In this document: positions 46,597 to 55,420 of the stretch, piece after piece
How positions within the stretch are numbered: the first letter of the stretch is position 1
Layout of the letters: each line of letters starts with the position of its first letter
Assembly (NCBI GenBank): GCA_030867875.1
Contig: JAOWCC010001368.1
Coordinates: 806,001-870,000 of the forward strand
Origin: Actinernus sp. WN-2022
Taxonomy: Eukaryota > Cnidaria > Anthozoa > Actiniaria > Actinernidae
Length of the DNA stretch: 64,000 nucleotides
Direction: 5' to 3'
Position numbers and translations under genes: made by a program
The notes under the pieces: model-generated
Database searches by the model: none
What the model saw: only the letters and a program-made list of their open reading frames with translations
Told to the model about the DNA's origin: nothing

Positions 46597-47153
46597 CTGT
46601 GTACGTAGCAGATCATTGGTTACATCCACATTCCTTACCAATGTAAATGCAGTGGATATTTATACTGAATTACTGGTCACTGCCGCATTATTGCCATGCA
46701 GTGCGATTAGGCACAGCTGCACTAAAGAGATATGATGCTCTTGTACTCTTTACATCTATTGAGGTTAGACGATGGATAACGGCAGTCCATCCCTCTCCCG
46801 TCACATTGCATGTAGCAGGCCAGCTTATTGGCCAACGGCCTGGAGTTGAGTTACGCTGACCAAGAACTGTTAGCAATGTTGTTTATTACTCAAAAGTGCG
46901 TTGTTTTGTAAGTTTATCAGTTACCGTTCTAGTTCTTTGTGGTGCGTTAGTTTTACGTAGCTTTACGGCGAAAAGAGAAACAGAAATGCCATGCTAAAAA
47001 TGTACCTAATTAGACAAATACCGTTGTCCCTTCATAGTCTATGACTGCTTTTTACATAGAAACGAGTTTTTGTCGTTTACGTCTTATTTTTTTTTTATAT
47101 TATCATTATTATGTAAAATAAGTCGAGGCTGCTATTTTTGAAAACCCTCAATT

Positions 47154-47354
47154 ACCGGAATATCGCTTGTGTATACTGTAATAATACAAGTCACATATTA
47201 TGGAGTGAATACTCCCTGAATCCCAAGCATTATAATAGTGATTCACGCCAATGACCAGAATATCGCTTGTATATATTGTAGGTAAATAATACAAGTCACA
47301 TATTATGGAGTTAATACTCCCTGAACACCAAGCATTATAATAGTGATTCACGCC
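47154..47354 (+). repeat. Tandem duplication of ~100 bp in CAMTA 3' region
   Basis: AATATCGCTTGTRTATAYTG...CAAGCATTATAATAGTGATTCACGCC occurs twice in a row, with a few differences, in the likely 3' untranslated region. Confidence 0.85.
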
Positions 47355-47443
47355 TGTATATATTGTATGTAATATATACTGTAGTGTATATTGTATTTAT
47401 AGCTGATTATATTTATCGTCCTTGTTCATGCATGACGCTCACT

Positions 47444-47449
47444 AATAAA
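47444..47449 (+). terminator. Poly(A) signal AATAAA, likely end of CAMTA
   Basis: AATAAA in CACTAATAAACTG is followed within 30 bp by a T-rich stretch. It is the first good signal downstream of the last coding exon and lies about 240 bp before the Polinton. Confidence 0.55.
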
Positions 47450-47680
47450 CTGTTGGTTTATAAAGCATTTTTTGTTCCTTCATATATTTGTAACTTGTGG
47501 TTGTGCGCAAATCGTGTCACTCGCTCACTATTGTGTTAGCATGCCATGCAGAGAGCCTGGGAAGGAGCTTGGTTTTCGATTTATTCAATATTTGCATATC
47601 GATATTATATTAAAGTTCCATCTATGTTTTACTGATTGATGTGCCTAAAATGTTCTATTCCAAGTCTCCATCGCCGATTT

Positions 47681-47685
47681 CCCAT
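47681..47685. repeat. Polinton target-site duplication, left (CCCAT)
   Basis: CCCAT directly left of the element is repeated at 62315-62319. A preceding T on the left (TCCCAT), and the last T of the right end, allow a 6 bp reading, which is the usual Polinton duplication length. Confidence 0.8.
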
Positions 47686-47760
47686 AGTAGTATATAATAT
47701 GCCGATCCTGGCGCAGCACCTCCGTTTTTATTGTGACGTCACATCCGATGACCCCCTCCC
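47686..47760 (+). repeat. Polinton left TIR
   Basis: 75 bp identical to the reverse complement of 62240-62314; weaker similarity (CTTTGTCGACCACAA against CTTTGTCAACCACAA) continues to about 47800. It includes TGACGTCACA. Confidence 0.95.
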
Positions 47761-47917
47761 CCCAACATGTTTTTTGGCCTTTGTCGACCACAATATGTGC
47801 GTTCGAGTGTACCAAATACCAACTTATTATCTCTCGAGTACCATAGATGTTGTACCCATTTGTTGTCCACTTTAAACAGCAATTAGAGAAAGGCTAGTAT
47901 AAGGTATACATCGAACG

Positions 47918-48232
47918 ATGACTGAGAAAATAACTTGTAGTTGGTTGATGCGAGGGAAGGACACGAAGAAATGCGTAAGGAAGTGTTCTAAGACGACAGA
48001 GTACTGTGCTCAGCACAACTTCCAGATTCAAAGAGGGAGCGCCTTATTCATCCCATGTTCGAAGTGTAGTCGTGGTTGTCGTACGAGTTACGGACTTTGT
48101 ACGAAGTGTGGTGCATCACAGCGCCGTATCATTCGCGAGACGAAATACCGCGAGACTAAATGCCGCACTAAGGATTGCTTTGCGAAGGTGTTGGTGGAAT
48201 TGAAGGACCATAAGGTATTTCTAGATAATTAG
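47918..48232 (+). CDS. Cysteine-rich zinc-binding protein of Polinton
   Basis: 104 codons, intact, ATG start, first gene after the left TIR. Twelve cysteines: C7, C19, C23, C30 (then H33), C47, C50, C54, C61, C64, C82 and C87. PCSKCSRGC...GLCTKCG (residues 46-65) has the CxxC-x10-CxxCG spacing of a zinc ribbon. The rest is strongly basic (ETKYRETKCRTK), as in nucleic-acid-binding proteins. It lies 117 bp upstream of the TFIIB-like gene on the same strand; a role in transcription is suggested by that position only. Family not recognised. Confidence 0.7.
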   Translation: MTEKITCSWLMRGKDTKKCVRKCSKTTEYCAQHNFQIQRGSALFIPCSKCSRGCRTSYGLCTKCGASQRRIIRETKYRETKCRTKDCFAKVLVELKDHKVFLDN

Positions 48233-48348
48233 AAAATCGCGATATGGGAAAAAAAAGAAGAAGAAAGAGAAACCGGCATCATGTCTGTCTTACTTCTTTT
48301 TTTCCCTTATATTAAATAATAGATAGACCTATAGTATACGCCACTAGT

Positions 48349-49453
48349 ATGGATGATCCTCTTGGCTTGCTTGGCGGTAGCCTATATACGTTTGATATTA
48401 ATCCTATTATTCCACAGCCATACATCAACCCCCCGGAAATGTGCCCCGAATGTCTTTGCCCAATGGAAGTGCTAGGAACTGAATTCATATGTTCCACCTG
48501 TGGTCTTGTTTCCGAGGCTGAACTAAGCGAAGAAACGATCAATGTTGCTACTCGGTTGCGTATAGTAGGTCCGGATAGCTTTCGGTATCAACGCGATCTC
48601 GATCGTATGAGCCCAACGGACAACCAAGAATTTCAACGACGCACAGTTATGAGAGAACTACAGGCATACAACACTGATTATAAACAAAGCCACAACCTCT
48701 CGTTTCCCACAAACGTATTAGTAATCGTGGCCGATACATTCGTCCAATCGAAGAAAGTTTGTGTCAAGCGTAGTCATGCTAAGAGTAAGTAAGTAAGTAA
48801 GTAATCTTTATTTATACACGGTACGCTCATCAGGGTTTTGTAAAAAGTTTACAATATAAAATTACATTTAAAATTAGCTCAAATAAAAACCTGCTTTCCA
48901 TGCGTGCCGTGTGCTAATTTAAAATTAAGTTAAGCTAAGATAAGAAAAGAGAACTATTCTGGCTGCTCTACTTTACCATGCATGTATACAATGTGGGTTC
49001 GTTCGCTCTAAAAGCGAGGTTGCTCATTTCATGCAACTCAACAACCGGTGTATCTATCGCGGTAACGTATTTATACACTCGCTACATGTCGACGACAAAA
49101 TTGATATTGACTTGAATGCTGATCACATAGCTCCTCATATCGTAACGACTTTTGCCAAACTCGACCTCGTTAGAGTACGTCTCCAACAAATAGTCTATGA
49201 GATAGTTCATACAGCAATCGAAGGCCATATTGGTATCCACTCTTTACTTCACACCAAAGTTGTTGGAGCAAGCTACGAGGTGTTACGTCGTGCAGGAGCA
49301 TGTATAGCTCTTATTGACGTTGTTAAACGGTGTGGTATACGTAAGAGTTCGATCGTACGTTTTACCGACGAGTTGCTTGCTTACCATTCACACTTCGAAC
49401 CTATCTATGATAAACACGAACTAAATAGTAGTCGAACGATAACCGCCGAGTAA
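48349..49453 (+). pseudogene. TFIIB-like transcription factor, interrupted by a LINE fragment
   Basis: TFIIB bridges TBP/promoter DNA and RNA polymerase. Part 1 (48349-48784) has a zinc ribbon at residues 32-52, CPECLCPMEVLGTEFICSTC then GLV, like the TFIIB ribbon. It continues to LSFPTNVLVIVADTFVQSKK, the first helices of a cyclin-type repeat. Part 2 (about 48950-49453, another frame) resumes that repeat with RTILAALLYHACIQCGFVRS and EVAHFMQLNNRCIY. It then has a second cyclin repeat: VVGASYEVLRRAGACIALID and VVKRCGIRKSSIVRFTDELL. The insertion at 48785-48940 falls inside cyclin repeat 1. Similarity is at fold and motif level; a VLTF3- or Brf-like assignment is less likely given two cyclin repeats. 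Confidence 0.78.
48785..48940 (-). mobile_element. LINE 3'-end fragment with (TAAG)n tail
   Basis: Begins TAAGTAAGTAAGTAATCTTT in plus orientation, i.e. an inverted LINE 3' end with a 4 bp tandem tail. It is flanked by GCTAAGA at 48778-48784 and 48934-48940, a plausible target-site duplication. It splits the TFIIB-like gene. A GTAAGT at the left edge looks like a splice donor, but no acceptor restores the frame. Confidence 0.65.
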
Positions 49454-49508
49454 GAATTATAATCAAAAAATTTTGAGAAAACACAAAAAACAAAACTGGT
49501 GTCACCAG

Positions 49509-49574
49509 AACCTCTCTAGGAACCACTTTCACCTCAGTTTTCCTTCCTTCGCCATTTTCGTTCCTAGAGAGGTT
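49509..49574. repeat. Inverted repeat after the TFIIB-like gene
   Basis: AACCTCTCTAGGAAC (49509-49523) pairs with GTTCCTAGAGAGGTT (49560-49574) around 36 bp. It could form a stem in the transcript end of the TFIIB-like gene. Confidence 0.5.
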
Positions 49575-49639
49575 TTTGCTTTCTTTGCCGGGCCCGGCTT
49601 TCACTGTATTTGTTCTACTGTATTTGTTCTACTGTTTAT

Positions 49640-49935
49640 TTGGATCCTGCCCTAACTGGTTGAGGTACAACCGGCACTCCAAGGAACTCTATTCGAGATC
49701 CCGTAAGCTTTAAACCCAAGTACCCGACCCAGTATTGACATTATTTCTACTGTAATTATTCAACTTCTGCCACATCGACAGACGCGCTACGATTTGTGTG
49801 GGGCTGGAGGCTTTTTAACCCACACAAACCGGTCTACCACATGTGGCCCCCGCAGGATTCGAACTCTGAACTCAAGGGGCCTCCATTTTCCCTCGAGCCC
49901 AGCGCAGAACCGTGAGGCCACATGTGCTAGACAGT
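49640..49935 (-). mobile_element. tRNA-derived SINE inside the Polinton
   Basis: On the minus strand the head reads CACATGTGGCCTCACGG then GTTCTGCGCTGGGCTCGAG (A-box region) and AGAGTTCGAATCCTGCGG (B box near 49855-49865). It begins and ends with CACATGTGG/CCACATGTG. It lies between the TFIIB-like gene and the 206-residue membrane-protein gene. Confidence 0.55.
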
Positions 49936-50103
49936 GACGTAGGCGTTAAAAATCGTATTTATGTCTTTCACTATGTTAATTAGTGGCGGATGAAATCGAG
50001 ACAGAAATTTACATATGAACCAGACATACGAATTAAGCGCAGCTGCTCTTAGCAAAGTGAAAATAAACCCCCCGTTTATTTCTCTCGTAGGACATTTCAG
50101 TTT

Positions 50104-50724
50104 TTATCCCACTAGACTGCCAAGTTGTGCTCGCAGTTCTTGCTTGAGTTTGGCTCGAATTTGTTCCACGCTTTTTTCACCTGTTCGTTCCGAACCTGAA
50201 CTAGCAGAAGTTTTATGGCGAATTTCGACCCTCATAGCCTCATATTTTTCTGCTTCAGCGAGGATGAGATTATATTCAGAATCATACACATTTTCATCAC
50301 GTAGGGATTTTGACACGAGATCACGAATCGTATTAATTTTCGATCTAGCCAACATGATGGTTTTCTCATGTTTAGAAACTTTTATTCCAAGCTTTTTAGC
50401 CTCGATAGTCGTAGCGGTCGAAATTACCCCACAGAGTCCGCCGATAACGCCAAGTGGTAGGCCAATCACGACACCAACCCCGCTTAGAGCAACCGCCAAT
50501 CCTGAGCTTGATAAAAGCACGGATAGACTACCTGTTGCCACAGCGACGCCGTGAACTATTCTATGCGCACGGGCATATTTCTTACGCACACCTTCGTAAT
50601 GCTTTTCTTGGGTTTCTATATCCGAAAGCGTATCGCGGACTGTTTGCAGCCGAAAATTCTCTCCAGTGAGCTGGGGATAGATCTGTGGTGCCGTTGGAAT
50701 TGTTTGAATTGAATCGCTTGCCAT
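50104..50724 (-). CDS. Polinton membrane protein with glycine-rich hydrophobic segment
   Basis: 206 codons, intact. The ATG follows GCTATATA directly, a start context shared with the integrase gene. Residues about 55-105 form a long hydrophobic Gly/Ala/Val segment (SLSVLLSSSGLAVALSGVGV, VIGLPLGVIGGLCGVIS) that can make one or two membrane helices. It is flanked by charged coiled-coil regions (VRDTLSDIETQEKHYEGVRK; VEQIRAKLKQELRAQL). Proteins of this type occur in other cnidarian Polintons as I recall them; function unknown. It follows the minor capsid gene on the same strand, 19 bp after its stop. Confidence 0.75.
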   Translation of the reverse strand: MASDSIQTIPTAPQIYPQLTGENFRLQTVRDTLSDIETQEKHYEGVRKKYARAHRIVHGVAVATGSLSVLLSSSGLAVALSGVGVVIGLPLGVIGGLCGVISTATTIEAKKLGIKVSKHEKTIMLARSKINTIRDLVSKSLRDENVYDSEYNLILAEAEKYEAMRVEIRHKTSASSGSERTGEKSVEQIRAKLKQELRAQLGSLVG

Positions 50725-50743
50725 TATATAGCTATGCTATAAC

Positions 50744-51406
50744 TTACTCAATCTTCAATACGTAGAGAATAGGTCTACCACGAAAGTCTATGGTGTTGCC
50801 TTTCTCGTCGCAAATTGTCAGGCGAAGGCTGTTTCTCATCGACCCTACAGCTCGAGCGGTTAGTTGTAGTAGTGAAGCGTATGTCGATTCTGTGAATCTT
50901 CCGCCTCGGATCTGTAATCTAGCTATGACTTTCGATCGCTTTCCATCTCGAATTGAAAAGCTAGAATCTACCACATCGCAGTTGACATACGCTGTGTGGA
51001 TATTTTGTAGCGTTAGTTCATGACTACCCACTGGGATTGTCATATCATCTATACCATGTTCATTACCTTTGACACCCAGTAGTGCACAGAGATTTCTGCT
51101 GAACTGGATTGGGGTTTTAACCTCTAGGGTCCAAACCCTCGTCGGTAAGGTTTTCACTAATTGCACGATACCAGCATCGATTGCGGGTTTTAAATATGTT
51201 TGAATGCTTGCCATATCATGATGCCCTATAGCGATATTGTATGGAAACCCCACACCTTGGGTATCCCACCAGAACGAAACCATCTTTTCTAGGTTCCACC
51301 AACTATTCTCAAAAGTGACCTCGACTAGCGAAATGTTGTGGATACAAATAGGTTGATCGAAGTAGACCGTATGGTCAGCCGATGTGGTGGTGACAAATAA
51401 GAGCAT
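50744..51406 (-). CDS. Minor capsid (penton, single jelly-roll) protein
   Basis: 220 codons from the ATG at 51406; the frame is open 12 codons further, but the internal start sits at the shared TTCAATATG context and gives MLLFVTTTSADHTVYFD, which looks like a true N-terminus. The strand-rich sequence with ESTYASLLQLTARAVGS near the end, and the terminal LRLTICDEKGNTIDFRG then RPILYVLKIE, resemble Polinton penton proteins, which form the capsid vertices. Intact. It diverges from the 581-codon gene across a 37 bp promoter. The fold was assigned by resemblance and not tested. Confidence 0.75.
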   Translation of the reverse strand: MLLFVTTTSADHTVYFDQPICIHNISLVEVTFENSWWNLEKMVSFWWDTQGVGFPYNIAIGHHDMASIQTYLKPAIDAGIVQLVKTLPTRVWTLEVKTPIQFSRNLCALLGVKGNEHGIDDMTIPVGSHELTLQNIHTAYVNCDVVDSSFSIRDGKRSKVIARLQIRGGRFTESTYASLLQLTARAVGSMRNSLRLTICDEKGNTIDFRGRPILYVLKIE

Positions 51407-51443
51407 ATTGAAGGTATAAACTGTATATATATTTAACTTCAAT
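51407..51443. promoter_or_regulatory. Divergent promoter, 37 bp, near-palindromic
   Basis: The whole gap between two divergent ATGs begins ATTGAAGGTATAAACTG and ends TTTAACTTCAAT. Both genes thus start with TTCAATATG, and a central TATATATA serves both strands. The same plan recurs at 54151-54184. Confidence 0.65.
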
Positions 51444-53189
51444 ATGAGAAGGCACGGAGGTCTTTTCAGCTACCATCATGAAGGGAAAGATGAAGAGAAG
51501 GAGGTCGCAACACCGAATGCTAATTTACGGTCAAAGGCTGAGAATCGAGCCAGGAGAGAGAGAAATAGAGAAGCTATAGAAGATAAAAAGGTCGCAACAC
51601 TGAATGCCGATGTGTTGGCGAAGTTTAAGAAAAGATACCCACATGCAGATTTTCACCAGTTCTATGCAACCACGGATATAGATGGCCCCGGCAAATATTC
51701 AACGAGTATTTGGTTTCGAGATGGGGATTCTAGCTATGTGGTCTATGGCGATGATGTCTCCAAGCTACCTGCCACCATTCAAACACGTATTGATAACGTG
51801 CTGTGGGATGTGCGTGGAGGTTTCCCATCTACGTTGACACTAGACAAAAGTGTGAAATATCCTGTTCAAGCAACTCCTTTTACCAAAAAAGCACAAGATA
51901 TCGATCTCACTAATCTATGGATATACGTCACACCTACGAAAAAGTTCGAAGCAGGTGTCCCGAACATATTCAAGGACACCGTCGTAACGCATACGACATC
52001 ACATGAGTCTTATGCATGGTTGTCTGCTCCGAATTTCAAATATTGGCCTCAACAGTTAAATTTCGCAACGTGGTGTGCAACTTCTGGATGTGGAGTGTCG
52101 TTGTTCGACCCTATTTTCAAAACATATCCACCCATTGTTCAAGGGTTCCTACGATTTCACGTATATTTCACAATACGAAGAATTCTACGTGAACTTGGTG
52201 GTACTAATGGAGTGCCTCTACCTGATGACCTTGCATTCAAGCAAACTGATAACCTATACAGCAAAGCAGCTCTTGAGACCTTATGCATAGAGTTTGGTTT
52301 ATCTCGAACGCCAGACTTCCGATGGAAAGGAGGTAGGAATAACGGATTAGGAGATATATTCCTTTTATACCCAGGTCCGACGGGATACGTAAACGTCCAT
52401 GGAGCTCGAAGCTATGACAAAGGGGCAACCACATGGCCCCAGCGCTATAATTTGTTTGCAGACCAAGGAGATAAGGAGGAAATGGGAGATCTGGTATCCT
52501 TTATTCGGAACGATGAACACGAAGGGAAACAATACAATTGGTTTACGCTTCCAATCGGGAAGGGGTTAACGGAGGCTGGATTGGGTAGGTTGACTCGATC
52601 AGCCGAGGCTTTCGTATACTGTATTCTAGGTGCTCAAAACGACTTGGATGGATCCATCATAGTTGAACACAACGTTAGAGAAAAGTTTAAAACATTGGTT
52701 AAAGCCGCAATTCTTGTAGACGACTTAGTTAGAAGCTATGATAACTATAAGCTAGTCGTACTACACACACATAAGAGGCTAGATCTAGCAATAGCTGTAG
52801 GGGTGCGGTTACTACCAAGCAATCTTGAGTACTACCTCAGCAAGAAGGAGGGTTATAAAAATCCAACCCCGACGGCCACGAAAGATATGGTGTTAGGTGT
52901 AAACGATGTTAATGGGGAGGGTCTCAAAACCAAAACACAACCTATGGAAGGACATGCCCAAAAGAAACAATTACCACACAACGCAAAGCAACAAGTTCCA
53001 CCTCCCACACGTAACGGTACCACCATACCAAAGCACTTACCAAATCCTACTACACAACATGAGATCAATCTAGCTGGTTGTTGTTTCGCTAGCGTCGTTT
53101 GTATTGCTCTACTACGAACACCACTACGGCTACGATCAATAGCCAAGCATTCTTTCCTAGGGCTTCTGCAGCTTTACCAGCCATATTAA
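51444..53189 (+). CDS. Large conserved Polinton protein, function unknown
   Basis: 581 codons, ATG at the shared promoter motif. The N-terminus is basic (RRHGGLFSYHHEGKDEEKE). The core is rich in aromatics and has a Cys pair: WLSAPNFKYWPQQLNFATWC then ATSGCGVS, followed by FLRFHVYFTIRRILRELGGT and RWKGGRNNGLGDIFLLYPGP. I recall similar proteins from other cnidarian Polintons, always unnamed; a virion or packaging role is a guess. The tail after about residue 545 overlaps the last 100 bp of the convergent gene and looks non-native (CIALLRTPLRLRSIAKHSFL), so the true stop may be lost or shifted. Confidence 0.7.
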   Translation: MRRHGGLFSYHHEGKDEEKEVATPNANLRSKAENRARRERNREAIEDKKVATLNADVLAKFKKRYPHADFHQFYATTDIDGPGKYSTSIWFRDGDSSYVVYGDDVSKLPATIQTRIDNVLWDVRGGFPSTLTLDKSVKYPVQATPFTKKAQDIDLTNLWIYVTPTKKFEAGVPNIFKDTVVTHTTSHESYAWLSAPNFKYWPQQLNFATWCATSGCGVSLFDPIFKTYPPIVQGFLRFHVYFTIRRILRELGGTNGVPLPDDLAFKQTDNLYSKAALETLCIEFGLSRTPDFRWKGGRNNGLGDIFLLYPGPTGYVNVHGARSYDKGATTWPQRYNLFADQGDKEEMGDLVSFIRNDEHEGKQYNWFTLPIGKGLTEAGLGRLTRSAEAFVYCILGAQNDLDGSIIVEHNVREKFKTLVKAAILVDDLVRSYDNYKLVVLHTHKRLDLAIAVGVRLLPSNLEYYLSKKEGYKNPTPTATKDMVLGVNDVNGEGLKTKTQPMEGHAQKKQLPHNAKQQVPPPTRNGTTIPKHLPNPTTQHEINLAGCCFASVVCIALLRTPLRLRSIAKHSFLGLLQLYQPY

Positions 53190-54150
53190 ATATGAAGCTA
53201 ACGATTCCTCCAATAATAGTAGGTAGTATGTCCGACAACTTTTTCCTAGTGCTTTTAAACCCTTGCCGAGCCCTTTTGCGATTTTAGCAAGGGACTTCGT
53301 CAGCACGGAAACTATATATGACTCCAACCACGGCACCCGCTACAGCAAGTACGCTAACCACATTAAAACCGTACTTTTTGAAAATCTCTTTTGCCCTATC
53401 GCGTAGCGACCTGTGCTCATTGATGGCTTCGGTTTGTTGCTCTATCCTTTACACCTCTCGTTCCCTAGTTTCTATCCTATCTTGGGCTTCCTGCTTTTCC
53501 TTCGGAGATTTGGAAGTATCTTGGATGGTTTCCTCGTCTGCTTCGTTTTCTGCGGTGAGTCGATCTATTACGGTGTCGTTCTTCCTAACCACGGCTTCAG
53601 CAGGGCTTTCTACGTCTCCATCTATTGCGGCTCCCAGAGCAGTTGTAATCAACTTATTATCCTCGAGCATTTTTTTGTCAAGATTACCCTCGCGATCGAC
53701 TAGGGTGTGCCATATTGCGCCCTTTCGTTTTAGTTTTACCTCCACCTCATATCTATTACCCAATTTTACCTCAATCTTACTATTATTACTCCATCGGTCT
53801 ACGGTTGGAAATTTCGTATCGACGTATTTCCATGCTATTTCCTTCCCGTCTGGTCTTTCAGCGAATGACGGTTCCTCGGTTTTACTGCTTTGCCCTGCTT
53901 CATCTAGATTATTCAATTCGATGTACTCATGTGGGTTGGATCCCCATTTATCCCTATTCTTCCACCACCTATTCCACCTGAGTTTCGATCTTCGTCCTAT
54001 TCTTCTCCCTACTCTTCTTATCCAAGTATCTTCGTTATCCTTACCACGTGGTCTCAGCGAATCCCATTCTTCATCGTCGATATCCTCATTAACGTCAGCT
54101 TGACCTTCTTCGGTAAAAGGGTCAAAGTCTACCTCGCCCTCAACAGCCAT
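53089..54150 (-). pseudogene. Polinton membrane-anchored protein, broken
   Basis: Starts at 54150 (MAVEGEVDFDPFTEEGQADV, acidic), with TTCAACATG at the start. A basic patch follows (RRVGRRIGRRSKLRWNRWWK), then a charged region to REREV, where a TAA interrupts near 53449. Beyond it two hydrophobic helices can be read in changing frames: VVSVLAVAGAVVGVIYS (about 53330) and GKNAWLLIVAVVVFVVEQY (about 53100-53150), ending at a stop at 53089-53091. So there is one stop and two frameshifts. The helices near its end suggest a membrane- or lipid-associated virion protein; function unknown. Confidence 0.65.
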
Positions 54151-54184
54151 GTTGAACTTAACTATATATCTTGCTATATTCAAT
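54151..54184. promoter_or_regulatory. Divergent promoter, 34 bp, near-palindromic
   Basis: Reads GTTGAACTTAACTATATA... to ...GCTATATTCAAT. It lies between the divergent starts at 54150 (minus) and 54185 (major capsid, plus). As at 51407-51443, RTTGAA and TTCAAY abut the two start codons and TATATA is central. Confidence 0.65.
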
Positions 54185-55420
54185 ATGATATCGTCGAAGT
54201 TAGTTCCCGAACGAGCACGAAGAGAGCCTCGAGCACTAAAAGCTCCACGAACCCTATATAGGAAAACTTTCACCCCATCATCTGCCAACCCAGGAGAGAC
54301 ACTCTATGTGGAAGTACCAACACTAGGAGAAAACATCGTACTAGTACCTGGTAGCTTAGCACTATTGGGTGACATTGCATTGTCTGGTGGACACGCCAAC
54401 AATCGTGTGGTAGCCAATGTCGGACGCTGCTTGGTAGTACATCGAGTTTGAAAAATGGGAGCTGAAATAGTAGAATACACTGCTCGGTCAGATCTCCTAC
54501 AGACATATTCCGATGTATATCTATCTACGCAGGAGAGAGAAACTAGAACACAACAAGGCATCCAATCAGAGAATACAAACAAGCTACGTTCGAAGGCTGG
54601 AGATGCAGGTACTTCGGATGTTGGAGAAAACGCGCTCCTAGTTGCATATGGTTCCAAATATAGAATTCCGTTGGATGTTGATATTCTGACACAACATGGA
54701 GTTCTATATCCCCACGCCCTACAAGACACTATTTCATTCGAGTTGACTCTAGCACCTGCTGTTGACATAGTTGTTGGATCAGACAGCACGAAGATAGGTA
54801 CATACAAGCTTAACAACATACAGTTAGAATATGAAGCAATCAAAAATGAAACTCTAGCTAGGCACGCACTTAACGCATACGAAACAGGTGCTGCTTTCCT
54901 ATGCAACCACGCTGTTCACTTCAAGACCGTACCTATCGCCAAGGCATCAGATACTTTGGTATCTCAGAACATCAATGTTCTACGACGATCCTTTGCTGGG
55001 CTACTTCTACTATTCGTGGATCCACATACCGCTGGTACTCGGGATAGCGAAGCATTCTCAAATCCTGGTATTTCGAAGATAGAGGTAGATGTCAACGGGG
55101 TTCCAAACAGATTCTTTCCAGGAGGTATGCTACCACCAGATTTCTGGGAGGCTGCAAAAGGATGGTTTGCCACATCAACTACTTCTATGACTCTTACCAA
55201 ATTTCACAACAACAGATTCGCCATTCTAGTTGATTGTCGCACAGCAAAAGATTCCGCTGTTCATGGTGATGGTATGGCTCAAACAGGTGGTGGAAAAGAC
55301 ATCGACATTCGTATACATAGGCCCGCAAACGGTAGTGGAAACGTAAACATGCATATCTACGTCCTTGCAGATGCTCAGCTTACGATATTGAACGGAGCAC
55401 TACAGAATATAACGTACTAA
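54185..55420 (+). pseudogene. Major capsid protein (double jelly-roll), one in-frame stop
   Basis: About 411 codons from the ATG after TTCAAT, with one TGA at 54449-54451. N-terminal part: NPGETLYVEVPTLGENIVLV, GSLALLGDIALSGG. C-terminal part: YKLNNIQLEYEAIKNETLAR, LRRSFAGLLLLFVDP and VPNRFFPGGMLPPDFWEAAK, the last typical of Polinton/adintovirus hexon proteins. These build the icosahedral shell. The stop lies between the two jelly-rolls. Its TAA at 55418-55420 overlaps the ATPase ATG by one base. Confidence 0.82.

Noticed and set aside
47636..47875. A short protein shared by both ends of the Polinton (also 62179-62391, minus).
   Set aside because: Both frames are just translations of the terminal inverted repeat.
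48785..48945. A spliceosomal intron in the TFIIB-like gene, because of the GTAAGT at its left edge.
   Set aside because: No acceptor with a pyrimidine tract restores the frame; the (TAAG)n tail and the GCTAAGA duplication fit a LINE insertion.
49838..49930. A tRNA gene inside the Polinton (minus strand).
   Set aside because: It has A- and B-box-like blocks but no proper acceptor or anticodon stem; a SINE explains it better.
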